This document shows positions 16,643-23,701 of a DNA stretch of 27,637 bases, piece after piece; positions within the stretch are counted from its first letter, which is position 1; the number at the start of each line of letters is the position of its first letter. A program made the translations under genes and the position numbers. The notes under the pieces were generated by a model. The model made no database searches, was not told the DNA's origin, and worked only from the letters and a program-made list of their open reading frames with translations. The stretch comes from CAURMH01 sp963525745 (lineage in GTDB: Bacteria > Pseudomonadota > Gammaproteobacteria > Enterobacterales > Pasteurellaceae), in NCBI GenBank assembly GCA_963525745.1, contig CAURMH010000016.1:1-27637 (forward strand), in the 5' to 3' direction.

Positions 16643-17365
16643 ATGGTGATGCTGGAAATTTTATATCGGGACGAGTGGTTCGTCGCCGTTAATAAGCCGG
16701 CCGGGATGTTGGTGCACCGCAGTTGGTTGGATTCGCACGAAACGGCATTTGTGATGCAAAAGCTTCGTGACCAAATCGGTCAATATGTTTTTCCGATCCA
16801 TCGTCTTGATCGACCGACTTCAGGGGTATTGCTTTTCGCTTTAAGCAGTGAAGCGGCAAATCTGATGTGTCGGCAATTTGAACAAAAACAAGCGGATAAG
16901 TCTTATCTGGCGATCGTGCGCGGTTATGTGTTAGGGGAGGGGCGGATTGATTACCCATTGAAAATTAAGTTAGACAAAATTGCGGATAAATTTGCACAAA
17001 AAGATAAATCGCCTCAGGAAGCCGTGACCGATTATATCGGTTTAAATCAAGTAGAAATGCCTTATGCAGTAGGGAAATACCAAACGGCGCGATACTCGCT
17101 GGTATGTTTAATTCCCCGCACCGGCAGAAAGCATCAGTTACGTCGTCACTTAAAACATATTTTTCATCCGATTTTAGGCGATACGCAATACGGCGATTTG
17201 CATCAAAATCGGGCATTAAGTCAACAAACCGGTTGTACGCGCTTGTTTTTACATGCAAATTCATTAGGTTTTAGCCATCCGTTCACCCGTCAATCCGTCC
17301 GAATCGACGCTGGTTTGGATATACAATGGCAACGTTTATTTCAGTTCTTTAATTGGCAAAAATAA
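16643..17365 (+). CDS. truC: tRNA pseudouridine(65) synthase TruC
   Basis: TruC belongs to the RluA family and isomerises U65 in the acceptor/T stem of several tRNAs. The 240 residues include LEILYRDEWFVAVNKPAGMLVHRSWLD at the N-terminus, the RluA catalytic block HRLDRPTSGVLLF with nucleophile Asp56, and the C-terminal RTGRKHQLRRHLKH block. KPAGMLVHRSW distinguishes TruC from RluA, RluC and RluD. The ATG at 16643 abuts the yqcC stop. A second ATG at 16649 (MLEILY) aligns with the E. coli start and may be the real one, since neither has a strong ribosome site. Its TAA overlaps the ATG of the next gene (TAATG). Confidence 0.93.
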   Translation: MVMLEILYRDEWFVAVNKPAGMLVHRSWLDSHETAFVMQKLRDQIGQYVFPIHRLDRPTSGVLLFALSSEAANLMCRQFEQKQADKSYLAIVRGYVLGEGRIDYPLKIKLDKIADKFAQKDKSPQEAVTDYIGLNQVEMPYAVGKYQTARYSLVCLIPRTGRKHQLRRHLKHIFHPILGDTQYGDLHQNRALSQQTGCTRLFLHANSLGFSHPFTRQSVRIDAGLDIQWQRLFQFFNWQK

Positions 17366-17550
17366 TGGAAAAAATGATCTTAGAGAATGTGCTTTTAAAT
17401 TTAACTCACGCGCAACAACAAAAAGCGGTGGCGCAAATTCAAGCTTTGATGGCACAAGGAATAAGTAGTGGGGCGGCCATACAAATCGTTGCCAAACCAT
17501 TACGTGAAATACATGAAAAGCGTGGTAAAACGGAAAAAGATAAAAAATGA
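17365..17550 (+). CDS. UPF0181 (YoaH-like) small protein
   Basis: This ~61-residue protein has the family core LTHAQQQKAVAQIQALMAQGISSGAAIQIVA, very close to E. coli YoaH ([20 protein letters not shown]). A Lys-rich tail follows (REIHEKRGKTEKDKK). The function is unknown. The frame is open four codons further upstream, but ATG 17365 overlaps the truC stop codon in a TAATG arrangement typical of translational coupling, so I chose it. The neighbourhood (yqcC, truC, this gene, then cspD) looks like a Pasteurellaceae operon with a separate cspD promoter. Confidence 0.85.
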   Translation: MEKMILENVLLNLTHAQQQKAVAQIQALMAQGISSGAAIQIVAKPLREIHEKRGKTEKDKK

Positions 17551-17601
17551 ACAAAAAAGCGCATTTTTTGTGATCGCCTTAACAATTTTAAAGATTATGT
17601 C

Positions 17602-17630
17602 TTGCATAAAACAGTCTAATGGTAAATTAT
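17602..17630 (+). promoter_or_regulatory. Candidate cspD promoter
   Basis: TTGCAT (17602-17607) lies 17 bases before AATTAT (17625-17630). It would give a 5' leader of ~70 nt, which contains the hairpin at 17653-17670. Confidence 0.4.
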
Positions 17631-17652
17631 AGCGCCACTGAGGTGATAAGAC

Positions 17653-17670
17653 ATAAGACGGATGTCTTAT
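17653..17670 (+). promoter_or_regulatory. Hairpin in the cspD leader
   Basis: ATAAGAC and GTCTTAT form a 7-bp stem with loop GGAT, 40 bases before the cspD start. There is no T-run, so it is more likely a structured 5' UTR element than a terminator. Structured leaders are common on cold-shock genes. Confidence 0.45.
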
Positions 17671-17709
17671 TGTGTTTGGTGTATTAAAGGCTAGGCCATG
17701 GGGTTTATT

Positions 17710-17922
17710 ATGGAAATCGGTATCGTAAAGTGGTTCAATAATTCAAAAGGATTCGGATTTATTTCTGCGGAAGGCGTCGATACGGATATTTTCGCTCACT
17801 ATTCAGTCATTGAAATGGACGGATATCGTTCGCTCAAAGCAGGTCAAAAAGTCCAATTTGAAGCGATCCATGGCGAGAAAGGTTCCCATGCCACAAAAAT
17901 TATCCCGGTGTCGGATAATTAA
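17710..17922 (+). CDS. cspD: Cold-shock domain protein CspD
   Basis: This 70-residue OB-fold nucleic-acid-binding protein carries both RNP motifs: KGFGFI (RNP1) and DIFAHYSVI (RNP2-type). The order MEIGIVKWFNNSKGFGFI, AEGVDTDIFAHYS, DGYRSLKAGQKVQFE matches CspD rather than CspA (KWFNNSKGFGFI plus AHYS, with DGYR). In E. coli CspD binds single-stranded DNA, inhibits replication and rises in stationary phase. Upstream in-frame bases could encode MGFI before Met, but ATG 17710 matches the family start. A strong terminator follows. Nothing visible shows cold-shock control apart from a leader hairpin. Confidence 0.93.
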   Translation: MEIGIVKWFNNSKGFGFISAEGVDTDIFAHYSVIEMDGYRSLKAGQKVQFEAIHGEKGSHATKIIPVSDN

Positions 17923-17962
17923 GTTTGTCCTTATATTTTCTCTATTTAGTTATTTTTAATAT

Positions 17963-17992
17963 AAAAGACAAGGGGTTGCAGTCTTGTCTTTT
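17963..17992. terminator. Bidirectional terminator between cspD and matP
   Basis: Arms AAAAGACAAG and CTTGTCTTTT are perfectly complementary around a 10-base loop. The sequence ends in a T-run on plus and gives a T-run on minus. It serves the convergent cspD and matP. Confidence 0.85.
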
Positions 17993-18000
17993 TATGTTGT

Positions 18001-18453
18001 TTATTCTTTTGTTAACAGGTTTTTCAACCCCGCTTTCATCGCATCCATCTGACTTTCGTAAAGCGCCTTGCTTTCCCGTTCATCAATCATATAAGTGATG
18101 GTTTCGGAAAGCGTCATCTTCATTTTATGCGAGTATTTTGACAAACGTAACCAAACGGCGTATTCCAAATCAATAGACTTTTTCTTCGTCGATTGTTTTT
18201 CGCCATTAAAAAAACGTTTTCGTCTGGCGCGAATGGCTTGATCCAACTTTATCGACAAGGCCAAAGACATATGCGAATTAATCCAATCCTCAATTTTTTC
18301 GGGATAATTTTGACTTTCGCGCAACTCACGAATTTTATCCTCCCTTAAGCTTTTTTCTTCGTAACGCGTGATATTTTCACCATCGCGATCTTTCCGCATA
18401 AGGTAAATCCATTTCCAATTGGCTTCCTGATTTTCTAATTTTTGATATTTCAT
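18001..18453 (-). CDS. matP: Macrodomain Ter protein MatP
   Basis: MatP binds matS sites, condenses the terminus macrodomain and ties it to the divisome. The 150 residues start MKYQKLENQEANWKWIYLMRK, matching E. coli MatP (MKYQQLENLESGWKWKYL). They include the basic block IRARRKRFFNGEKQSTKKKSIDLE and the ribbon-helix-helix DNA-binding segment DLEYAVWLRLSKYSHKMKMTLSETITYMIDERE. A C-terminal coiled coil gives tetramer bridging. The frame is open 16 codons upstream, but ATG 18453 aligns with the E. coli start. It is divergent from lonH, the same order as matP-ycbZ-fabA in E. coli. A matS-like sequence lies 11 bases upstream of its start. Its presence beside dif fits the terminus location. Confidence 0.95.
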   Translation of the reverse strand: MKYQKLENQEANWKWIYLMRKDRDGENITRYEEKSLREDKIRELRESQNYPEKIEDWINSHMSLALSIKLDQAIRARRKRFFNGEKQSTKKKSIDLEYAVWLRLSKYSHKMKMTLSETITYMIDERESKALYESQMDAMKAGLKNLLTKE

Positions 18454-18463
18454 GGTTATTTTG

Positions 18464-18476
18464 GTGACGTGGTAAC
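18464..18476. promoter_or_regulatory. matS-like sequence in the matP promoter region
   Basis: GTGACGTGGTAAC matches the E. coli matS consensus GTGACRNYGTCAC at 11 of 13 positions. Its position just upstream of matP would suit autoregulation, but two mismatches keep this weak. Confidence 0.3.
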
Positions 18477-18506
18477 ATAAGTGAACTATACCTGTTTTCA
18501 CCGATT

Positions 18507-18534
18507 TTTACAACAGATGGAAATATGCGATAAT
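18507..18534 (+). promoter_or_regulatory. lonH promoter
   Basis: TTTACA (18507-18512), a 16-base spacer and GATAAT (18529-18534) with an extended TGC before it. It predicts transcription from about 18541, 24 bases before the lonH ATG. Confidence 0.6.
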
Positions 18535-18564
18535 GCACAAAATTTTTTTCAAGAGTGATTATTA

Positions 18565-20334
18565 ATGCAGCGTTCCTTTGCCGATAGAGCCTTAGATTGG
18601 CAATCTTTACAACCCCGTTTAGAATTTTCTCAAATTAGTACATCGATCGATTTTTGGCATTTACAACCTCATCTTACACATTCTCTTCGGTTGTTTTTAA
18701 ATAGCCCTCAATCGTCTTTACTGCTCCTAAAAACAGATGACAATTCCGCCTATCTTCCGATGCTGACGCAATGGATTGAAGCACAGTCGGACAATTCGAA
18801 TAATTCTATCGTTGGTGCCGATTATTTAATCACTGCCGGGAGTCAATCCGATTTTCCGCGCATTAGCGTTAAGCCGGCAATGTCGCTGCAAGACAATTTT
18901 GCGGCTCGAACCGGTAATGTGCAAAGTGCGCTCTATGTCGATCAATTTAAATTATTCGGATCGTTACGTTACCATTCGGCCTCACAACAAATTCAATTAA
19001 CCCCGGGACTGGTTCATCGTGCCAACGGGGGCGTATTAATTTTAACGCTATCCGCCCTATTGACGCAGTTTGAATTATGGCCCCGTTTAAAACAAATCCT
19101 GCATTCAAAAACATTTGACTGGTATTCCGCTCATCCGTTTAAACCGTTACCTTGCGAAGTTCCCGGTTATCCGATTGATTTAAAATTAATTTTATTAGGA
19201 ACGCGTGACGAGTTGGCGGCATTTGCCGATTTGGAGGAAAATTTATATCGATTCGCCGATTACACTGAAATTGAGAGTTATTTTATGCTCAATACGACAG
19301 ATGAGCAGCAAAAATGGGGGAATTATATCAGCCGACTTGCGCAAAATAACGCATTAACTATAGATCATAAAGGAATCAATCGTCTTTACCAATTGTTAAC
19401 GCGAGAAAGCGGCGATCGTTTAACAATCAGCGTTTCCCCCGCCAAAATCATTGGTTTGCTGAAACAAGCACAGGCATTAACGCATAAAGCGCAATTAAGT
19501 GCGGTCGATTTTGACGCCGTTTTTGAGCAACAACAGCGTCAATATCGTTTTCTACGTGAACAGGCTTATGCGGACATTTTAAATGAACAGGTTTATGTCG
19601 CAACAGAAGGGGAATTTGTCGGCCAAATAAATGGCTTGTCGGTTATTGAATATCCCGGTACCCCGATTTCATTCGGCGAACCTTCACGCATTAGTTGTAT
19701 TGTACAGTTTGGCGACGGAGAAGTGATTGATGTAGAACGCAAAAACGAATTAGCCGGTAATTTGCACAGCAAAGGTATGATGATCGCCGAAGCCTGTTTA
19801 GCCGGTATTTTAGAACTGCCTTCTCAACTGCCGTTTTCCGCCTCATTAGTTTTTGAGCAATCTTACGGCGATATCGACGGAGATAGTGCTTCTTTGGCCG
19901 GTTTTTGTGTTTTAACCAGCGCGCTGGCCGATTTGCCTTTGCCACAACATATTGCCGTGACGGGAGCCATAGACCAATTCGGTTTGGTCCATGCCGTAGG
20001 GGGCGTTAATGATAAAATTGAGGGCTTTTTCACCATTTGCCAACGGCGTGAGCTCAACGGACGACAAGGGGTTATTATTCCAAGCACGACAATTCAGCAA
20101 CTGAGTTTATCTCATGATGTGGTAAGTGCGGTCAAAAACGGGCAATTTTTTATTTATGCCGTCGATGATGTTTATCAAGCCTGTGAAATTTTATTCCAAC
20201 GGGATTTAATCGAGGAGGAAAATAAAACCTATAGCAAAAATAATGAACCGATTGCCCATCTGATTCAACGTCGTATTGATTATCGCTCGGAAGGGAATTC
20301 AAGAGGATTTTGGGCAAATCTATTCAAGTCTTAA
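18565..20334 (+). CDS. lonH: Lon-like protease homologue LonH (YcbZ)
   Basis: The 589 residues match the YcbZ/LonH family (~586 in E. coli). The N-terminal ~330 residues form a degenerate AAA-like region: VLILTLSALLTQFELWPRLK resembles a Walker B area, but I see no canonical GxxxxGKT Walker A. The C-terminal protease domain is intact. Catalytic Ser441 lies in DIDGDSASLAGF, and Lys484 lies in GGVNDKIEGFF, with the 43-residue spacing also seen between Ser679 and Lys722 of E. coli Lon. It is probably a cytosolic peptidase whose substrates are poorly defined. Two perfect uptake cores lie in the frame, both encoding Ser-Ala-Val. It is divergent from matP and followed by fabA, as in E. coli. A strong extended -10 promoter precedes it. 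Confidence 0.9.
   Translation: MQRSFADRALDWQSLQPRLEFSQISTSIDFWHLQPHLTHSLRLFLNSPQSSLLLLKTDDNSAYLPMLTQWIEAQSDNSNNSIVGADYLITAGSQSDFPRISVKPAMSLQDNFAARTGNVQSALYVDQFKLFGSLRYHSASQQIQLTPGLVHRANGGVLILTLSALLTQFELWPRLKQILHSKTFDWYSAHPFKPLPCEVPGYPIDLKLILLGTRDELAAFADLEENLYRFADYTEIESYFMLNTTDEQQKWGNYISRLAQNNALTIDHKGINRLYQLLTRESGDRLTISVSPAKIIGLLKQAQALTHKAQLSAVDFDAVFEQQQRQYRFLREQAYADILNEQVYVATEGEFVGQINGLSVIEYPGTPISFGEPSRISCIVQFGDGEVIDVERKNELAGNLHSKGMMIAEACLAGILELPSQLPFSASLVFEQSYGDIDGDSASLAGFCVLTSALADLPLPQHIAVTGAIDQFGLVHAVGGVNDKIEGFFTICQRRELNGRQGVIIPSTTIQQLSLSHDVVSAVKNGQFFIYAVDDVYQACEILFQRDLIEEENKTYSKNNEPIAHLIQRRIDYRSEGNSRGFWANLFKS
19497..19505 (+). repeat. DNA uptake core (in lonH)
   Basis: Perfect AAGTGCGGT followed by CGATTTT, in frame as Ser-Ala-Val. 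Confidence 0.9.
20124..20132 (+). repeat. DNA uptake core (in lonH)
   Basis: Perfect AAGTGCGGT followed by CAAAAA, in frame as Ser-Ala-Val. Confidence 0.9.
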
Positions 20335-20354
20335 CTGACTCATCGGATTAGTTC

Positions 20355-20372
20355 AGCGAACAAGTGTTAGCT
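20355..20372. promoter_or_regulatory. Candidate FabR operator at fabA
   Basis: AGCGAACAAGTGTTAGCT is an 18-base imperfect palindrome (7 of 9 position pairs complementary). It resembles the AGCG-ACA / TGT-GCT FabR boxes upstream of fabA and fabB in enterobacteria. It ends one base before the -35 hexamer of fabA. Confidence 0.55.
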
Positions 20373-20373
20373 A

Positions 20374-20402
20374 TTTACAAGATCATTATTCTTATTTAGA
20401 AT
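20374..20402 (+). promoter_or_regulatory. fabA promoter
   Basis: TTTACA (20374-20379), a 17-base spacer and TAGAAT (20397-20402). Each hexamer differs from consensus at one base. The predicted leader is about 46 nt. Confidence 0.65.
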
Positions 20403-20454
20403 AGGACAATATCTGGTTATCAATGATAATTTACCGTTAAAAAGGAATTAAATA

Positions 20455-20985
20455 ATGAACACTTGTACACCAAATAAAAAACATCGCTATGATTATGAAG
20501 ATTTACTTGCCTCCGGTCGGGGCGAATTATTTGGTAAAGAGGGCCCTCAGCTGCCGGCGCCGATTATGCTGATGATGGATCGCGTGATTGAAATGAATGA
20601 AACGGGAGGGAATTTTGAAAAAGGTTACATTGAAGCCGAACTAGATATTAACCCGGATCTCTTTTTCTTTCGTTGTCATTTTATCGGCGATCCCGTCATG
20701 CCGGGTTGTTTGGGCTTAGATGCGATGTGGCAGCTGGTCGGTTTTTATCTTGGCTGGGTCGGAGGCAAAGGGAAGGGACGCGCGCTTGGCGTCGGAGAGG
20801 TAAAATTTACCGGTCAAGTCTTGCCTACGGCGAAAAAGGTGACTTATCGCATTCATATGAAGAGGGTAATTAATCGCAAGTTAGTTATGGGGCTTGCTGA
20901 CGGAGAAGTGCTGGTTGACGGAAGGGTCATTTACACCGCAACAGACTTAAAAGTCGGCTTGTTCCAAGATACTTCAAGTTTTTAA
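20455..20985 (+). CDS. fabA: 3-hydroxydecanoyl-[ACP] dehydratase/isomerase FabA
   Basis: FabA dehydrates 3-hydroxydecanoyl-ACP and isomerises the trans-2 product to cis-3-decenoyl-ACP, the branch point into unsaturated fatty acids. It acts as a cytosolic hot-dog dimer. The 176 residues contain the active-site block RCHFIGDPVMPGCLGLDAMW, with catalytic His75 and Asp89, equivalent to E. coli His70 and Asp84. The N-terminus (MNTCTPNKKHRYDYEDLLASG) and C-terminus (ATDLKVGLFQDTSSF) are typical. AAGGAA precedes the ATG. The upstream palindrome at 20355-20372 and the strong promoter suggest FabR-type control. It follows lonH with 120 bases between and converges on ybaK. Confidence 0.97.
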   Translation: MNTCTPNKKHRYDYEDLLASGRGELFGKEGPQLPAPIMLMMDRVIEMNETGGNFEKGYIEAELDINPDLFFFRCHFIGDPVMPGCLGLDAMWQLVGFYLGWVGGKGKGRALGVGEVKFTGQVLPTAKKVTYRIHMKRVINRKLVMGLADGEVLVDGRVIYTATDLKVGLFQDTSSF

Positions 20986-20999
20986 GTCGGACTCGCTAT

Positions 21000-21028
21000 T
21001 TTAGCCCGACGATTTCGGGCTAAATTTT
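21000..21028. terminator. Bidirectional terminator between fabA and ybaK
   Basis: A 10-bp perfect stem (TTTAGCCCGA with TCGGGCTAAA), a 5-base loop, then TTTT on plus. It overlaps the very end of the ybaK region on minus. Confidence 0.85.
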
Positions 21029-21509
21029 AATGTTCATCATCAATAATATCATCAAATTTCGCCGCTAATAATTGCGCCAAGTCTTGGGCTTTTAATTCTA
21101 CGCTCAGCCCGCGTTTGCCGCCGGAAATATAAATGGTGGAAAAATTAAGTGCGGTCGATTCTATCACGGTGTTTACCCGTTTTTTTTGCCCGATAGGGCT
21201 AATTCCGCCGACAAGATACCCCGTACTTTTCTGCGCCGCTTCTTTATCGGCCATATCGACTTTCTTTACCCCAATGGATTTTGCCGCTTTTTTCAAGCTT
21301 AATTTATATGCGGTCGGTAAAACAAAGCATGCTAACTTTTTTTGATCGCCATTTTCTGCCACAAGTAATGTTTTAAAGGATTGTTGCGGATCTATACCAA
21401 GTTTTTCCGCCGCTTCATCACCGAAATGGGTATTATTCGGATCATGATCGTAATGATGTAGGGTAAAAGAAATATTGTATTTTTTAAGTAAATCAATTGC
21501 CGGTGTCAT
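21027..21509 (-). CDS. ybaK: Cys-tRNA(Pro)/Cys-tRNA(Cys) deacylase YbaK
   Basis: YbaK is a trans-editing factor that hydrolyses Cys-tRNA-Pro misacylated by ProRS. The 160-residue length fits the family. MTPAIDLLKKYNISFTLHHYDHD opens the protein. QQSFKTLLV contains the conserved functional Lys (about residue 46). GGISPIGQKKRVNTVIE carries the GGxSPxG loop, and IYISGGKRGLSVEL is near the end. The short acidic tail (DDIIDDEH) is unremarkable. An uptake core lies inside the gene. It is divergent from usg with 59 bases between, so the two genes share a compact promoter region. Confidence 0.95.
   Translation of the reverse strand: MTPAIDLLKKYNISFTLHHYDHDPNNTHFGDEAAEKLGIDPQQSFKTLLVAENGDQKKLACFVLPTAYKLSLKKAAKSIGVKKVDMADKEAAQKSTGYLVGGISPIGQKKRVNTVIESTALNFSTIYISGGKRGLSVELKAQDLAQLLAAKFDDIIDDEH
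21147..21155 (+). repeat. DNA uptake core (in ybaK)
   Basis: Perfect AAGTGCGGT followed by CGATT, antisense to ybaK. Confidence 0.9.
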
Positions 21510-21568
21510 TTTATTTTTATCTCTTATTTCAGTAGAATATCAAGCGTTATTTTACAGCGGAGAGAAAA

Positions 21569-22534
21569 ATGGATGCAACGTTAAATATCGCAATTGCGGC
21601 TGAATTTGAATTAAGCGAGAAAATCGTTGATTTTCTTGAGCAAAGTGCGGTCAATATTTCAAAAGTTTCTGCTATTGAAATTTTTCCCTTTGAAGAAGAG
21701 CAATATTTACGTTTCAAAAAGAGTAGTGTGTCGCAAATTGCATTAGAAAATGTCGATTGGTCTTCGTTCCATTATGTCTTTTTTGCCGGCAATATTGAGC
21801 AAGCAAGTCACATTGCGGCAGCGGCCGACGCGGGTTGTGTCGTCATTGATTTATTTGCGATTTGCGGTATTTTGCCTGATGTTCCTGTTGTCGTACCTGG
21901 TATCAATGACACAAATCTCATTGAATTGAGACAACGTAACATTGTAAGTTTAGCCAATCCGCAAGTCAGTCAAATTTCCTTAGCATTAACACCGATTTTA
22001 CAACAGACGGAATTATCACAAATTTTTGTAACCTCATTGCTTCCAGCGTCCTACCTACACGCCGAAAATGTGACGAAATTAGCGAACCAAACCGCACGTT
22101 TACTAAACGGCATACCATTAGAAAAAACGGAACGGCGCTTGGCATTTGATGTTTTCCCAAAAGAAACGTCTCATTTAACCCTTCAATTACAAAAAATTTA
22201 TCCGCAATTAAACGACATCGTTTTTCACCAAATTCAAGTGCCGGTTTTTTATGGAATGGCGCAAAAAGTGACTGTATTTGCGAAAGGTTTAATTGAATCT
22301 GTAATGGAGAATTCTTCCCTTATTCAATGGCATGAAACGATGATTACACCAGTTTTAAACAGTGAAAATGAAAGTGGCGATGACGCTGTTAAATTGCATA
22401 TTACTCAGCCTAAGATTTTAGAGTCCGAAAACGGTCAAGTTCTTGAATTTTGGTCTGTTGCCGATGAGCAGCGATTTCATATTGCACAGCTTGGCACAAA
22501 ACTCTTTGAATCCTTGTATTTTCAAGGGTATTAA
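21569..22534 (+). CDS. usg: USG-1 protein, aspartate-semialdehyde dehydrogenase-like
   Basis: The 321-residue protein has the two-domain layout of aspartate-semialdehyde dehydrogenase: an NAD-fold N-terminal half (LNIAIAAEFELSEKIVDFLEQ, VFFAGNIEQASHIAAAADAGCVVID) and a C-terminal half (HLTLQLQKIYPQ, IQVPVFYGMAQKVTVF). Where true dehydrogenases have the catalytic Cys (ANPNCST), this protein reads LANPQVSQISLAL, so the nucleophile is gone. That fits the USG-1 family, which has no established activity. The ribosome site is GGAGAG before ATG 21569. In E. coli usg lies beside truA and pdxB. Here it is followed by an unknown exported protein instead. An uptake core is at 21643-21651. Confidence 0.82.
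   Translation: MDATLNIAIAAEFELSEKIVDFLEQSAVNISKVSAIEIFPFEEEQYLRFKKSSVSQIALENVDWSSFHYVFFAGNIEQASHIAAAADAGCVVIDLFAICGILPDVPVVVPGINDTNLIELRQRNIVSLANPQVSQISLALTPILQQTELSQIFVTSLLPASYLHAENVTKLANQTARLLNGIPLEKTERRLAFDVFPKETSHLTLQLQKIYPQLNDIVFHQIQVPVFYGMAQKVTVFAKGLIESVMENSSLIQWHETMITPVLNSENESGDDAVKLHITQPKILESENGQVLEFWSVADEQRFHIAQLGTKLFESLYFQGY
21643..21651 (+). repeat. DNA uptake core (in usg)
   Basis: Perfect AAGTGCGGT, in frame as Ser-Ala-Val. Confidence 0.9.
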
Positions 22535-22633
22535 CGAAGCGAAGATAAGCGCAGATTAAAGAATAACACTTTTCGTCTGCAGTCAAATGTGGTAAATTTA
22601 AGCTCTATCGTTTATTTGATAAGGTGTAACACT

Positions 22634-23113
22634 ATGAAATTAACAAAATTATTTTCTATCGCATTGTTTGGTGCCCTTGCTGCCACTCAGGTTAATGCTG
22701 CGCCTGAGACAGAAAGCCGACCGATGCAACAACAAGAAGATGTGGCATTAAAAAACTTTAACAGTTCTGTGAGCATTCAGTTAGCCGGCTTTGATGCTCA
22801 AGAAGTTGAAGGAAAAAAATACCTCATTTTTGTACACAATGTGACTAATAAAGGAAAAAATTCAACCATTAAAAATATTAAATGGACAACGTTATTGGTA
22901 AATAATGAACAAATCGTATTACCGATACCGGCTCAGGTTGATAATCTTGAATTAAAGCCGGGTACAGCAACACAAGTTGCCGTGACTGTGCCATTCGAAC
23001 AACTTAACGAGCAAGTTCTTGCCGTTATTACCAACCCTGAAAACCGCTTTCAACCGATTATCGCGGCTCAAGAACTTGGTTATACTAACGGTAAGCGTAT
23101 CGTAATCAAATAG
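22634..23113 (+). CDS. Exported protein of unknown function
   Basis: I do not recognise this family. ATG 22634 gives 159 residues starting MKLTKLFSIALFGALAATQV and then NAAPETES, a Sec signal with cleavage likely after VNA. The mature protein is small, beta-rich in pattern (VSIQLAGFDAQEVEGKKYLIFVHNVTNKG, LKPGTATQVAVTVPF) and has no Cys. It may be an immunoglobulin-like periplasmic protein, but that is inference. An upstream in-frame start at 22589 would bury the signal, and AAGGTG at 22621-22626 favours 22634. A strong terminator follows. Bases 22929-22960 recur perfectly, inverted, at 25782-25813 in the dif region. Confidence 0.8.
   Translation: MKLTKLFSIALFGALAATQVNAAPETESRPMQQQEDVALKNFNSSVSIQLAGFDAQEVEGKKYLIFVHNVTNKGKNSTIKNIKWTTLLVNNEQIVLPIPAQVDNLELKPGTATQVAVTVPFEQLNEQVLAVITNPENRFQPIIAAQELGYTNGKRIVIK
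22929..22960 (+). repeat. 32-bp repeat, copy 1 (inside the exported-protein gene)
   Basis: This stretch encodes AQVDNLELKP of the exported protein and is identical over 32 bases to the complement of 25782-25813. It starts CGGCT and ends AGCCG, so it also has short inverted ends. Confidence 0.9.
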
Positions 23114-23130
23114 TTTATGAGACTTAAGTA

Positions 23131-23160
23131 AAAAAACCGGGCAAATACACCCGGTTTTTT
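23131..23160. terminator. Bidirectional terminator after the exported protein
   Basis: AAAAAACCGGG and CCCGGTTTTTT are perfectly complementary around a short loop. It serves both the exported-protein gene and the convergent ferritin gene. Confidence 0.9.
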
Positions 23161-23188
23161 AGTTAATACGTTTTATGGCATGAGAATA

Positions 23189-23683
23189 TTATGAATTCGT
23201 CAAAGCGGCTAGGTCTTTATCAATAAGGAATAGCGCTTTTCCGTCCTCGCCAAGAATGTTAAATTTATCCAAAATACTGTTGAATAATTTCTCTTCTTCG
23301 TGTTGTTCCGCGACATACCATTGTAGAAAATTGAATGCGGAATAATCTTTTTCTTCAAAGGTTTTCCCCACCAATTCATTGATTTTGCCGGTGATGTATT
23401 TTTCATGTTTGCAGGTAATTTCGATTACATCGCGTAATGAAGCGTACTCATGAGATGGTGCGTCAATTTTATTAATGATCGGCAATGCGCCGGTTTCATT
23501 AAGGTAAGTAAATAATTTGCGCATATGTTGCATTTCTTCTGCAGCATGAGCAAATAAGAATTGTGCAGCCCCTTTATAACCTTTTTGTTCGCACCAAGCG
23601 CTCATCTGAAGATATAAATTAGAAGAGTAGAATTCTAAATTTAATTGATCGTTTAAAAGTTTAATGACATTTCCTGATAACAT
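23189..23683 (-). CDS. Bacterial non-heme ferritin (second of a tandem pair)
   Basis: This cytosolic 24-mer iron-storage ferritin has 164 residues. The ferroxidase ligands are present at family positions: E17, E50, H53, E94 and Q127, plus E49 and Y24. The start follows a clear GGAG with ATG at 23683. It lies 18 bases after the first ferritin on the same strand, so the two are probably co-transcribed and may form mixed 24-mers. H. influenzae also carries two adjacent ferritin genes. The two paralogues here are very similar (WYVAEQHEE and SSNxYLQMSAWC shared), which suggests an old tandem duplication. The tail LAALTNS is longer than its partner's. Confidence 0.93.
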   Translation of the reverse strand: MLSGNVIKLLNDQLNLEFYSSNLYLQMSAWCEQKGYKGAAQFLFAHAAEEMQHMRKLFTYLNETGALPIINKIDAPSHEYASLRDVIEITCKHEKYITGKINELVGKTFEEKDYSAFNFLQWYVAEQHEEEKLFNSILDKFNILGEDGKALFLIDKDLAALTNS

Positions 23684-23701
23684 CTTTATCTCCTTAATTT
23701 A

